From NCBI GenBank assembly GCA_000611775.1, contig KK106984.1, positions 2,018,580 to 2,082,579 of the forward strand: a stretch of DNA of 64,000 nucleotides, in the 5' to 3' direction. The notes under the pieces were generated by a model, which saw only the letters and a list, made by a program, of their open reading frames with translations, had not been told where the DNA came from and ran no database searches. The DNA is from Umbilicaria muhlenbergii (lineage: Eukaryota > Ascomycota > Lecanoromycetes > Umbilicariales > Umbilicariaceae). A program made the translations under genes and the position numbers. This document shows positions 34,773 through 45,616 of the stretch, in pieces; position 1 is the stretch's first letter; every line of letters begins with the position of its first letter.

Positions 34773-36086
34773 CTAAAAAGAGATCGACCCGTGACCGACC
34801 TGATTTCCTCCATCAAAAATATCAAACACCGCCGTGCCAAACTTGTCCTTCTTAACCATATAATCCGTCACAGCCCTCAGAGCTGCGATTAAGGTTCCCC
34901 ATGTCATTTGGTGATTGTTGGCGTTGCTTATGCTCAGAACCATCTGCCCGGATTCCGCTCTGAAGAGTCCCCCGGGTAACAGGCCGTCGTAGCCGGTTGT
35001 CCGCCTGTTGGCGGACATGATGCTGAGGCGAAGGATGGGCCATATGTCAGGCTGGGTGAGGACTGAGGTTATGGCGAGTGTGACGTAGGTTTGACTGCCG
35101 CGGACACACCAGTAGATATTGTTTGCAGAGGAGCGCCGGCTCAGGGCATCGGGGTCATCGGTGCGACGGGCAAAGGTGCTGGTGACTATTACTCGGTGGA
35201 TCCTTGAGGAGTTAGGTAAGGACACAAGTCTGCAAAACTTACGTTCCAGCTATGGTGTTAGGAGCGTTCGAACAGAACTGGCGTCGAGGCTGTAGTGAGG
35301 ATACGCTGGCTAGGTAGGCAAACGCATGGCCCACGAAAGCCGCAAAGACAGCTAGATTGATAATCAGCATGGCGAGGCCAATTAGGAGCTCTAAGAGTAT
35401 GTTATAGCTAGACGGGTCGACCCCGCGGCCCAGAGAATGTATTACATCTGCTGGAGGTCGCTGAAGATATAATTGATAGAACTTAAGACAAGACAGTGCT
35501 ACAGGGGACCAGGATCTAGTTTGAGTTATATGCCCGAGGGTACAAAGAATCGAAAGCGGAAACACCGAGCTGCAAACAAGCCGTGTCGGAAAATCGCATA
35601 AAGCCACAAACGAGTCGCGAATACCTCGGAAGCTGCAGGGCACACTCAACGCCCGATGCGCCCCCACTCAAGTCGTTCAACCGGGCGGGAGAGCGTAGCA
35701 AGGTCAGGAATTCCCAAACGTCTCCGACGAGATTCACTGTAGCAAAGTCAGTAAAAATCCTTGGACTGGTCTGGGCTATAATGCCTGCGGGGTAGATGTC
35801 GCCGATACCGGCCGTGAAGGAGTCATGTGGGACATCTAGCGCGCAGACGTTGTACTGCGTATTCATTTCAAAGTAAGCGCAGTCCGAAGTGTTGAAGCAC
35901 GAAAGGCAACAACTGGATATATATTAGCTGGACGTTGTACCCACGCGGGCAGAAGTTCGTGGCCTACTTTCGCGGTATGAGAAGAGGCATCTGCACTCTC
36001 AAATAGCCTGCGTAACGTGGGATGGCGATATAATTATACTTGCCTCCATTATAGTTCCCTATATCGATGGAGTACCCGGGAAGCAT
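34773..36086 (-). CDS. Uncharacterised Cys-rich fungal membrane protein (possibly 5'-incomplete)
   Basis: Four exons (36086-35968, 35912-35625, 35569-35243, 35202-34773) give a clean 387-residue frame from the Met of MLPGYSIDIGNY. Exon 1 has YNYIAIPRYAGYLRVQMPLL; exon 2 opens with a Cys cluster (CCLSCFNTSDCAYFEMNTQY) and ends with LSGGASGVECALQLP. Exon 3 contains a hydrophobic segment of about 25 residues (LLIGLAMLIINLAVFAAFVG), the only clear membrane span. Exon 4 is a compact domain ending HQMTWGTLIAALRAVTDYMV and FDIFDGGNQVGHG. This C-terminal arrangement resembles a conserved but unnamed family of Pezizomycotina proteins. The model starts without a signal peptide, and family-like proteins usually have an N-terminal Thr-rich ectodomain, so true exons may lie upstream (36101-36943). 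Function unknown. Confidence 0.6.
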
Positions 36087-36100
36087 TGTACTAGGAAGGT

Positions 36101-36943
36101 GGAGGTTGCAGGCGGGACTATGGGGTAGTCATAGTTGTATTTGTTGCAATGGTTGTGGTCGTGGCTAAGACAGTGGTAGTAGATGTAATAGTCTACCAAA
36201 TTAGCCTGACAGCGCTTTGAAGTAGTGAATTGGGCGGCTGCTGGCAACGATTGACAAGCTTACAAGAGGGCAGGGGATATAGACCTAGGCTGGTGCCACC
36301 ACGGTAGATGTCATTGTCAATGCTGTTTTCGGCCGAGAAGTAGCAGTCGTGAGAAGGCAGGAGCATGCGCTGAAAATTCTGCTAGTAACCACAGCCGGAG
36401 GAGTGGGAGACGCCATCGATTAGATCTGCCCGATTAGACTCGAAACAACATTACCAATGTTGATCGATGAAGGTCCGGCGCGTTTTCCTGGTGCAGCTCC
36501 TATCCCATAGTAGGATCATGAGGCCGTAATCGTGATTGTGCCGCCGAGGACCGTCGTCGTGGACATTGCGGTTCATTAATATTGTAAACTCCCGCAACTA
36601 AAGGGCTACATGAAACGATAAAGTTCCGTCTTCGAAGTTATAGTGGTAGAAGAGACCGCAGTGGCGAAAACCGCATTTGTTGGAGTGATAGTGGTAGTAG
36701 TTGTAGATGTCACTATGGTTACCGGTGGGTGTCCGAGAGAATGAACTGCTGAGCAAGGTGCCAATATTCGAGGAACCTGAGACAGTACGGAATACATTGT
36801 CCCCATTACAATTCAGGATTCAAGAATGTAGTCGACGCTCGCCTCTCAGCACTCAGATTTGGAACCAATGCAACGAGTTGAGAGCTTGAAAAAGAGGAGA
36901 GACAGGGGTAAGAGAGACAGGACATTAATGGATGCCATCATCT
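36101..36943 (-). other. Thr-rich coding-like stretch with signal-peptide-like ORF, probably eroded 5' part of the neighbour
   Basis: On the minus strand a short ORF (MMASINVLSLLPLSLLFFKL) looks like a signal peptide. It is followed by Thr-rich fragments (IVTSTTTTTITPTNAVFATA, TTTVLATTTTIATNTTMTT, MSTTTVLGGTITITAS) in different frames and separated by stop codons. Some stops might be spliced out, but I could not build a continuous frame to the next gene. Either there are introns I cannot place, or the ectodomain part has decayed. Confidence 0.4.
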
Positions 36944-38574
36944 TTGAAGATATAGCTTTACTGGCAAGCAGTAAATGCAACCAATCAGTGGCAGGCCCAA
37001 CATAGACATCAGCAGCACGCAATGCCATCATAGATATTCTAGCCACGGTACACCGCTAGTACATTGTTCAGCCAGCCAAAGACTAAAAACATCCATCTAG
37101 CCTCCATGGACCTCAGCTAGCAAGGGGAGCGCCAGCTCTCCCTAAGCTTTCATTGACGCTTCAATCTTGAGAATCCCCAGAGGTCCTGGATAAGCACTGC
37201 CTGACACTACGCCGTCGGACCATGGCGTTATACTCATGAGGGGCCAACAACTCTAGGGAATAGCGTCTTGTGGAAGCGGAAGATATTCGAGCCGGGTCCA
37301 CTGGCGTTGGTTTTAAGCGAAGGAGGTGCTACGGGAAGAGTACCTTAAAGGGTTCGTGACACGTCAGGTTTCATCACAAGGCGCTAAGCCATGATAGGCG
37401 GCCGCTTGACCGCATTGGCGTCGGCTGTTCGCTCAGCTATTGAAGCTGAAACTCTAGCTCAAACAATTGCTCTGGAGTCGAGACCAGCGTGACCAGACTC
37501 GCCAAACAACCCAGACACGTCCTCGGTCAGCACAGGTTGGGTGTATCGGAGTAGAATTGCGAACTGGCCATGCGCTTGGTCAAGAGTAACAGGCTGCCAT
37601 TCGACAATTCGAGTGGAAAAGCTACCTACGCGCGTATTAGCTTCGACCAGGAACAGGCCATCTATGGACCAAGCAGCGTCGTCAAAGGGGGATAACTGAT
37701 ACAAAACATTTAGATCAACGCATTATGGGAAGAAACTGGAGGACGAGCGATTAAGCATAAGCTAGTATTGGTCCGATCTACATTATTCGTCAATATATCC
37801 ATGAGAGGAAAGAATAATCATAGTCCCCATTGCTTCGTACCATCCACCCACTCCCTCCTATACCCACATCCCCCGGCCCACAAACCACGCCCTAACCCCG
37901 TGCCACATCCAACGGCTAAGCTAGAGCGGCTCAGTATCCAGGTCTGGTCAAGCTACAAGAGGGGAAGAGAGAGATGCAAGTCTGGAAAGTCTCCAACATG
38001 ATACAAGGAGCGTCCCAACACTAAGACAACATTGTGAAAACGGCTGCAAAGACCGCGAGAAGCGTACGCAGAGCCAATGATTAGGCTGACAGGTGTTCAA
38101 ATCGACTTCCCACCCCCGGCTCTCAAAGAGCAGAGCAGAAACCGAAGCATATGGAGAGTGGGAACTGAAATCCATCCCGACTCTCTGAGGAACCCCGCCG
38201 TTGTTAGAGCGGTTTCGACATAAATATATTAATAAAAAGTGTCCAGACACCCCACCTATAGTCCTGTTCTCAGTCGTAGTCCCATCACGCTCAAAAAGAG
38301 TGTCCAATGCATCGCCCACAATCCAGCCGCCCATAGTCATAATTCCTTTCATGCCCTGACGAGAACGAAATACCCCCAAAACCCCAAATACCCATTCCCT
38401 TATAGCGACCCAAAACATATCCCATAGCCACAAGCCTGTACTCAGAACACTATACCCAATCCTTCTCTTCTACCCTAAACATCTCTCCTAGCCACAAACA
38501 CGTATACCCAGACCCCTCTTGTTTTTCATCATCCACCCCACCAAACCTCCACATCCGCACCCGCACCCCTCCCC
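36944..38574. other. Intergenic region with one unassigned ORF
   Basis: A minus-strand ORF at 37704-37459 (AWSIDGLFLVEANTRVGSFS) reads like a real protein segment and may belong to a secreted or membrane protein. It has no visible partner exons. Nothing else stands out. Confidence 0.4.
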
Positions 38575-39732
38575 CTACCGTCCAAACATCGCCAAAAAGC
38601 TCTTCCTCCTCCCCACCTTCTGCACCTTCTCCGCCCTCTTATCCAACAAACTCTTCTCCCCCGGCACCGGCGGCACCGGCGGCCACTCCGTCTTCTCCTC
38701 CCCAACCACCGTCATCTCCTTCCCCGCCTGCTCCGCAGTGGGCGGTCTCCCCTTCTCCTTCTCCTTCTCCTCCGCCTTCTCCCTCCTCCGACTCCGACTT
38801 CTCCCCTCCCTTTTCCGAACCGACCCCTTCCCCCTCCCCCTGATATCGCCATCCACGCTCTCCCTTCCCTCTCCCCTCCCCGCCCCCTGCGCAACCAACC
38901 CCTCAATCTCCCCCGCAACCGTCACCCCCCCCGTCGCCAAATCCTCCTCCTTCACCGCCACAAACCTCACGACCCCCCTCCCGGGCTCCACGCCCAGCGC
39001 CTCCGCCATAAACGCCTGCACGAGCGCGGCGTTGCGTTTATTCGTTGTGGGCTGCACGAGGCAGGGGAGGGCGGAGATGGTGAGGTGGTAGGCCGGGTCG
39101 AAGGAGGAGGCGAGGAGGAGACAGGCGCTGTGGGTCAGGTGGATGAGGATGGAGGTGGGGGGCCGTTGGTAGCGGGTGGAGAGGTGAGAGGATAGGGTGG
39201 TGAGGAAGGTGTATTCGTCTTTGATCTGATGTGGAGAAGGGAAGGGGGTTAGATTCGATCTGGTGAATGGTAGGGGGGGAGGATGGGGAGGGAAGGGGGG
39301 GCATACGATGACGTTCGTTTTGACCTCGGCGGTGACGATCGAGTCGCGGGATATTCGGTCGCGGGCGGAGAGGTGCGGTTCTCGGTACGCGAAGACTTCG
39401 CCGTAGAATCTGCTTTTTCGCTCCGACGACTCGACGTCTTCGCGGCTGCGGTTGGACTGGCTCATTACTGGGTTGGTCCCCGGGAGGTCCCGTTTCATGG
39501 GGCGGGTTATGCGCTTCTCGTCGATCAGGTCGGAGTCGGGGGAGACGGTTCGGATGGCTGGGTCTTCGTCGAGGAAAGAGAAGGTTGATTTTGCGGGTGA
39601 GATGATGCCGTTGTCGCGCTTGGAGACGACGAGGGTTTGGCCTGCTGGACGGGGGAATTGGTCGGGTGAGGGGGAGAGGTTCCTGTCGGTCAATGTTGGG
39701 GTGGACTTGCCGGATCGGAGGGTGGAAGGCAT
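38575..39732 (-). CDS. MIF-fold (macrophage migration inhibitory factor-like) protein with long disordered flanks
   Basis: Two exons (39732-39307 and 39225-38575) give 358 residues. The central part matches the MIF/tautomerase fold: VTAEVKTNVI, then a helix (DEYTFLTTLSSHLSTRYQRP), ILIHLTHSACLLLASSFDPA, LTISALPCLVQPTTNKRNAA, LVQAFMAEALGVEPGRGVVR and FVAVKEEDLATGGVTV. Classical MIF is about 115 residues and uses its N-terminal Pro as catalytic base. Here the fold begins at about residue 125, so Pro1 chemistry is impossible without processing. The N-terminal 100 residues are Ser/Pro/Arg-rich; the C-terminal 120 are Arg/Lys/Glu-rich, ending RRKSFLAMFGR. Similar extended MIF proteins occur in other filamentous fungi, with no established role. 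The intron contains a C-rich tract and has good borders. Confidence 0.85.
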   Translation of the reverse strand: MPSTLRSGKSTPTLTDRNLSPSPDQFPRPAGQTLVVSKRDNGIISPAKSTFSFLDEDPAIRTVSPDSDLIDEKRITRPMKRDLPGTNPVMSQSNRSREDVESSERKSRFYGEVFAYREPHLSARDRISRDSIVTAEVKTNVIVCPPFPPHPPPLPFTRSNLTPFPSPHQIKDEYTFLTTLSSHLSTRYQRPPTSILIHLTHSACLLLASSFDPAYHLTISALPCLVQPTTNKRNAALVQAFMAEALGVEPGRGVVRFVAVKEEDLATGGVTVAGEIEGLVAQGAGRGEGRESVDGDIRGRGKGSVRKREGRSRSRRREKAEEKEKEKGRPPTAEQAGKEMTVVGEEKTEWPPVPPVPGEKSLLDKRAEKVQKVGRRKSFLAMFGR

Positions 39733-41177
39733 GGCGGAGGAGGGAATTGGAGTATGTAGTGGAGAAGGCGCGGCACCCGATGTTGCGGAGCCAGAGTGGA
39801 TGTATAAGAGTAAAGGTACGAGGTCGAACGAAGGAAGTAAGTAGCAAAGCGGTTTGGGCAGACGGTTGAGGGGTGAATGGTACTGCTATGCTAGATTATG
39901 CAGGTCGTGGAATGAAGGCATGCCAAGTGCAGTAAGCAGTAAGCATCCAACATCAGCCGCAGGCCTATGTATATATATACGGTACCCCTAACGAGACAAT
40001 AATTGAGACAGGATAAGGATAGAGAACGAAAGGAAGAAGAACCACCACCGACGCGAGATGGAGGACTGTAAGCAGAGGATCGCAACGGTGGACGTGCCCC
40101 CGAGGCTGCAGTTGCACCCTGTTCGAGACCCCGGAGTCATCTGTCCGTGGATCCCCAACCTCCACCATGCGACATGCTGCCGAAAGCGGCCTCATGTGGT
40201 CAAGGCAGGGTCTCTTGGGGGTGTGAACTGGCCTGCCTTATCTCTCTCTTTTCGGCGAATTAAATCCTGTTCAAGCGGAGGATCCAGATAGCACTGCACA
40301 TGCAAGAAAGCCATCCACCTAAACTAGGTGCGCCACCCAGTCTTTCGTTTCGTTCCATTTGATGTCCTCCCCTTTCTCTCTTCAACCTCTTTTGGTTTAC
40401 GATTGCCTGCTCCCGAGTAATGTGAGTGCAGAAACAACCTAGGCCCGTGGGTACATGCAGAGTGCTCTAGAGTCTCCTCAACGCTCGATCATTACCTTAA
40501 CATTGATTACTGCGGGGACTTGCATTTGCTCGCATGCGGAGGATGGAAATCTGCAGGCATTGCGAGTGCCGACAGTCTCTCCTACTCCCTACAAGCTTAT
40601 TCCACGGCTTTTGACACATCGTAAAGCTTAGCCCTTGATTACTTGAACACCTACCATCCGGTCACAGGCCGGCCTGCAGATAGCCGTTGAGAGGCATCTC
40701 TGTGTTCATACATATCCTTCGACCTTTGTTTCTACTTTTACGAGTAGAGATGATGAGGGATATAGTAATATGGGTCCAACTCGTCCGACCACAAGATGCC
40801 ATGGCTTGCGGTCTGTGCCAGACCTGAATGGTCCAGATGTTGATGCGCTGGCCAGCGACAAGGGCAAGGTGTCTTCAAGAGACGCCTTTTTGAATTATTC
40901 TCTCCACACGACTACATTTGACTTTGGAGAGCCTGGGGTACCTGGTTCATACCGACGACGTTGCTGCACGCTGATTGCTAACGTAGGCATCCCCGCAATG
41001 TCACACTCTTGGAGTCTAGGATGTCAATTGCCACTGCCGCAGCCACTCTATCAAGGACGGTCAACTCTCATAGACGTTGACTTCCTCAGATTTGAACATA
41101 GTCGAAGACTTCTTGAACCGTGGCTTTAAGCTATAGTACAGTGTGATATCATATCATCCTGCTCCGACTCCCTTCTC
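39733..41177. other. Intergenic region
   Basis: This is the upstream region of the MIF-like gene and the downstream region of the small repeat protein gene. A plus-strand ORF at 40770-41129 shows no domain and no splice context. A short TATATATATA tract occurs near 39970. Confidence 0.5.
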
Positions 41178-41660
41178 TACTTCTTGTTCGCCAGATTCTC
41201 CTGGATCATGCCTCCGATCTTTCCATCGGCGTTGAAATGTTGACCGATGGCTCCGTCCTTGGCTAAAGGCCCTCCCATGGCTTGCGCAGTGCCGCCAATC
41301 GCGCCGTCGGCTGTAGAAACATTCGTTGGTTAGCAGCTGTGCATATAACTACTCGACGACAGACATGATGTTTGCACCAGGGTCGTGCTGAGAGAGGATG
41401 CGCAGAGGGGTAAGTGACATACCTTTGAACATGGAGCCAATGGCGCCGTTCTTGTCGAACATGCTGGTGCCGGTACCGGTGGTCTTCTCACCAGCGGCAG
41501 GCTTACAGATAGTCAGTTACAGCTCCCACACGCTCCAGAGAGAAAACGTACGATCTGGTTGGTTGACTCGTGGATGCCACTCGTCAATTCCTGATCCTTC
41601 ATGGCGGAGTTGGCGCCCTGCTCCATTGACTTGGCCGAGTTGTCACCGTCCATTGACATT
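41178..41660 (-). CDS. Small Gly/Ala/Met-rich conserved fungal protein (106 aa, three exons)
   Basis: Exons 41660-41552, 41501-41423 and 41310-41178 join to 106 residues starting MSMDGDNSAKSMEQGANSAM. The second half consists of short repeats built on a DGAIG core: DKNGAIGSMFKADGAIGGTA, then KDGAIGQHFNADGKIGG and the end ENLANKK. There is no signal peptide or membrane segment. Similar short hydrophilic proteins with KxGAIGxxF repeats are common in Pezizomycotina. They look like stress- or hydration-related disordered proteins, but no function is established. Every exon is shorter than a normal ORF cut-off, so the gene is easily missed. All three junctions keep phase. Confidence 0.78.
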
Positions 41661-42646
41661 GTGGTTTGATGTATTTGGTAGAGGCTTGCCGATTGTTCCT
41701 TAGTAGGTTAAGTGATTTGGAGCGTTCAGAAGACAAATGAAGTTATATGGAGAGTTGATGGTGCCGAAGTGGTGGCTACGGTACATAGGTAAGTGTCTGA
41801 GGGGCTTCGCGATGACGCTTGGTGGGGCGATAAGGCAGTGGCGTGTAAGCGTCATGATCTTGTAAGGAAGCCGTCAACTGTGCTAATCCAACTCGGCCGG
41901 CGAAAATCCTCACGAACTCTTTCAACAATAGGACGATTCTTGACGTATATCAATTAATGCAAAGCCTAGATCACGAACCTTTACATTGTCATATCCACTC
42001 TCTCAGCATTCTGACAATTCCTCTGCGTTGCAGAATGATCAAGGTATCTTTTCCCTATGGGCCCGCCAATAATTGCTTTTGGCCCTATGCCTGCCACGGC
42101 GAAAGAACAGGAAGGGCGGCCAACGCACTTTTTGTGCATTGTGTTAAAAATGCTAATCGTAATAAGATCTATTACAAATAGTACTTTGAACTGGGGACTT
42201 TTCACCGTTAGATTGGCTATCTGCTTTTCAGATTCAATCTTGTTCCATCCGAATTTCAAGTTCATTGGTATTCCTGCTCTCTACTCTGGAGTAATTGAAG
42301 GTAAGTAGAAGCGAATAGAATGTAGCTAGATAAGGTAGTGAACAAGCCTTTGACGTTCGATGGTGAGGCTTACATGCGCTATTCCTCCTTCGATTAGTAT
42401 CACGTGCTGGTTTCAAGTCGTGTCTGCGTTTTCATGGTCAGTTGGAGATTTTGAGGGTCCCTAAAGTCACGTGCCAATCGGGGACATATACTGTCATTGA
42501 AGGTTGATATGGCAAGAAACGAGTAATTGATGTGATAAAGAGTTGCATATAGCAACTTTGCTCTAACCCAAAACGCCATCCCACCATCCAATGACCGCCA
42601 GCGCCCACGGACCGTCTATCAACTCCCGAAAATGCGAACCCTGCGC
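41661..42646. other. Intergenic region
   Basis: This contains the upstream region of the small repeat-protein gene and the 3' side of the membrane-protein gene. The ORFs at 41957-42308 overlap each other on both strands and resemble nothing known. Confidence 0.5.
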
Positions 42647-43624
42647 TCAAACAATATAATGCAAGTCCCGCTCAACATGCTCGTCAGGTTCTAACGCTGA
42701 AACAAACGACACCTCGTCCGTATCTCTTTGCCTTCTAAGAGAGTACCCCGGATCGAATGAAATATCTGAGAGAGCATCACTATCTACATCCAAATAGGGT
42801 GATCCAAACGGCGATCTAAGAGTCGCATCGTCGTGAACTGATAGATTCGCTTCACTGAGCGTTGGTGATGGCGAGCGTGTATGGATTCGACCATACATCG
42901 ACGGCGGCCGTAACGAGTCGGATTGGAGGACGTAAGGCGGTGGTGGATCCGTCCCGACAGTGTCACGAGGGTGGGAGCTCAAGGATTGCAGGTCTGGTCT
43001 GCCTCGCGCCTCAGGTGTTGGAGAGGGATCTCGAGAGACAGTGACGGCAGGGAAGTACGCCGAGTGCTGTACGATTGCCGTTTTGTTTTGTTCAGTGAAT
43101 GACCCTTTCAGAGATGCGAAGACTGATTTCTGCTGAGGCCTGCCCTGCTCGCCTCGTCTGCATCTTGTCTTTCTGCGTTGGCGAGCGCGGCAGCAAAGAA
43201 GGACTATCGAGGAGATGATCATGAGAACCAGGATTGGTAGGGTGATAATGGCTACTAGACTCAGTCCGCGGAGAGCTTGGCTGTTGATAGGGCCATCAGA
43301 GCTAGTGACATTGGCAGTGTTGGAAGGGAGGATGATGCCTGTAGTGGAGATTTCGGCGGGGGAAGAGTAAGTTGAGGTGGGTGGTGATGCTTTAGTAGTG
43401 GATATGGTGCTGAAAGTAGGTTTATCGGGGCGTAGACGTTGGCCGGGGTCGAACGAGAGAACTGGCTTGGACGTCGAGGATGGCACATTCGAAGTGGTAG
43501 AATCTTGTGGTGGACTGTTCGACTGAGGTGGAGGAGAAGGAGAAGCAGATACTCCCCACAGGCCATTGCCGAGGTAGATTGTAGTGAGGACCGGCTGGAA
43601 AACATCTCGATAGTCGATGGACAT
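42647..43624 (-). CDS. Single-pass membrane protein, Ser/Thr/Pro-rich, with PY motif
   Basis: An intronless frame of 325 residues starts MSIDYRDVFQPVLTTIYLGN. The first 120 residues are rich in Ser, Thr and Pro, typical of an O-glycosylated ectodomain. A single hydrophobic span (LSLVAIITLPILVLMIISSI, about residues 121-145) is followed by Cys-Cys and a basic stop-transfer cluster (RARQRRKTRCRR). The cytoplasmic tail has a PPPPY motif, which in fungi can recruit WW-domain ubiquitin ligases of the Rsp5 type, and acidic/Ser patches. No obvious signal peptide is present, so topology (N-out) rests on the positive-inside rule. The architecture resembles fungal cell-wall sensors or Mid2/Wsc-like proteins, but there is no WSC domain; function unknown. 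Confidence 0.72.
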   Translation of the reverse strand: MSIDYRDVFQPVLTTIYLGNGLWGVSASPSPPPQSNSPPQDSTTSNVPSSTSKPVLSFDPGQRLRPDKPTFSTISTTKASPPTSTYSSPAEISTTGIILPSNTANVTSSDGPINSQALRGLSLVAIITLPILVLMIISSIVLLCCRARQRRKTRCRRGEQGRPQQKSVFASLKGSFTEQNKTAIVQHSAYFPAVTVSRDPSPTPEARGRPDLQSLSSHPRDTVGTDPPPPYVLQSDSLRPPSMYGRIHTRSPSPTLSEANLSVHDDATLRSPFGSPYLDVDSDALSDISFDPGYSLRRQRDTDEVSFVSALEPDEHVERDLHYIV

Positions 43625-44798
43625 GATGATTCATAAAGAAAATTAAAGAGAGACCTACGCGGTCATGTCAGATTCTCCCCAGGAAGTCACAACGCAGCGT
43701 AAGGTAGAGGCCCACCTGTTCCGCGATATCACGTTTTCGAGCGAATTGCTTGAACAAAAGGAGTGTTGGAGATTTCTATCCTAACAATACTTGACAAAAG
43801 GAGAGTTCAGCAAATGTTTCAACCATCACGAAATGAAAGACACGACGCCTTGCAGCCAGCGCCGCCGCAATATTGCCCTGGGCAAGGCGCAGCATGGTGA
43901 TTGTCGTGATCTAAGCCTCGCTATCCGCAGCCGACGGAGGATGTCAATCGGCACAATGCCCATACGAGTCTAAGCTCGCCAATAACAAAGCAAGACGCCG
44001 ATGCAAAGTACAGCAAGAGGCTACCCCAGAAGCACCTAACCTCAACATGGCGCAGGTAAAGAATGTCACTTGTGCATCCGCTTCTACACCGCGAGAACAT
44101 GCACGATGGATTGGCCTTGACGGAGACGTATATTTAACCGCATGTTGGTGCCGACTTCTACGCGGTGAAAGGCACATCTTCGATGGCACATCTGATAAGC
44201 CACTGCATCGGCCGCCCCTTGGATCTGCGACGCCTTGGCCTTTAACCTTGGTAAGGTAGTCAGGCTCATAGACGATGTGTTTCAGATCCTTCGAGATCTT
44301 CGTCAACTCTTGGTCTACAACGGACTTCCTATGATTCACTCCATGCCAATGACTAAACTAAGCATTACCAACTGGAAGGTACTAACTTTGGCCACTTGCT
44401 TGGTGAATTCACCTGGAGAAGGGGCTCAATCCAATGTCCGCTTGCTTGAGCCTTACTGGTCCGCGCCCCTCATGACAATGTGATTGACACTAAACACTGC
44501 AAAAGTGCAGGCCACCAGCTAGCGTCGAGGGACTGGTCAATAGCGAAATTCACTGTGAAAACAGATTCTCAATCACCATTCACGGCGTGTGCGGCGTGTG
44601 CGGCATGGATAAATCGTCACCAAGAGTGCCCATCCCCATCACTCCCTCGCACTCATAATCATCTTCAAACTTGTTGACTCACCGCATTCTGTCATCGTCG
44701 TTCCTTTACCAGTCTCTTCTTGATCAAACCGACTGGTTCGGTATTTCATAGTATCACAAACTTCAGCAGTTTACGATTCGGTACTGCCTGTCATCAAT
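43625..44798. other. Divergent intergenic region
   Basis: This lies between the divergent membrane-protein and LPMO genes. A minus-strand frame around 44240-44339 (VVDQELTKISKDLKHIVYEP) looks protein-like but could not be built into a gene. The proximal 200 bases before 44799 are pyrimidine-rich, as in many fungal promoters. Confidence 0.45.
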
Positions 44799-45616
44799 AT
44801 GATGTATTCCTCTCTGTCCTTAGTCTTCGGCTTCTCCTCTGCGGTGCTGGCTCACATGCAGCTTTACTATCCACCTACCTTCGGTGCAGCCAACAATCCA
44901 CATCGTACCGCTCCTGCAGATACAGAGCTCACTTATCCCTTCGGCTGCTGTGGGAAGCAGATCCCGTTTCCCTGCCGCGGTTATCTAGATCTTCTAGGCA
45001 CGCCGCAGGGAGCCTCTGTTGCAACGTGGGCAGCTGGTAGCGAGCAGAATTTCAGGTAGGAAAGGACGCTGCATTTACTTCCATGCATTCCTGCTGACAT
45101 ACGCAGTCTCACGGGCCTAGGTGACCATTATGGTGGTTCCTGCCAGGTTTCGTTCTCCATCGACAAAGGCACCACGTTCCAAGTCGCGACCTCTTTCGAA
45201 GGGGACTGCCCTCATCGCGGGAAAGGAGTCGACCCAGCTTTACAGACCTTTGACTTTACTGTTCCCGGAGACATACCGGCGGGGGATGTCATCTTCGCAT
45301 GGTGAGTGGATTGATGATTCGAAAGGACCATAGACTAATGAAGACCAGGACATGGTTCAACCGCGAACAAGAATTCAACATGAACTGCGCCGTCGTGACC
45401 ATCGCCTCTCCCGCCCCATCAGTTGCTGCCCCCAGTGTACCCTACAGCAAGCGACCCGGACCATTAATCGCAGATATCCCACATCCAGATAACGGATGCT
45501 GGACTGTGAGGACAACAGCGGAAGTCAAGTATCCGAATCCAGGCGCCGACATAGTCCAAGGCGACGGTGTTTACCCGTTGGCATATCCAACGCCAGCGGC
45601 TAAGTGCGGGTACTGA
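44799..45616 (+). CDS. Secreted lytic polysaccharide monooxygenase-like protein (AA11-like)
   Basis: Three exons (44799-45055, 45107-45301, 45349-45616) give 239 residues. An 18-residue signal peptide (MMYSSLSLVFGFSSAVLA) should be cut before HMQLYYPP, leaving the N-terminal His that forms half of the copper histidine brace. The second His is in GLGDHYGGSCQVSFS, and the axial aromatic is probably the Phe of NREQEFNMNC. Other conserved pieces are YPFGCCGK, PCRGYLDLLGTPQGA and FDFTVPGDIPAGDVIFAWTW. These fit the AA11-type LPMO fold, known for oxidative cleavage of chitin, though this subgroup is divergent and its substrate is unproven. The C-terminal 60 residues lack a carbohydrate-binding module and a GPI signal. 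It is expected to act outside the cell. Confidence 0.82.

Noticed and set aside
40770-41129. 119-codon plus-strand ORF between the MIF-like and small repeat-protein genes
   Set aside because: No recognisable segment and no conservation pattern; likely chance.
43944-44339. Minus-strand ORF with VVDQELTKISKDLKHIVYEP
   Set aside because: The first 35 residues look protein-like, but the remainder reads like random translation and the upstream exon would need unusual splice sites.
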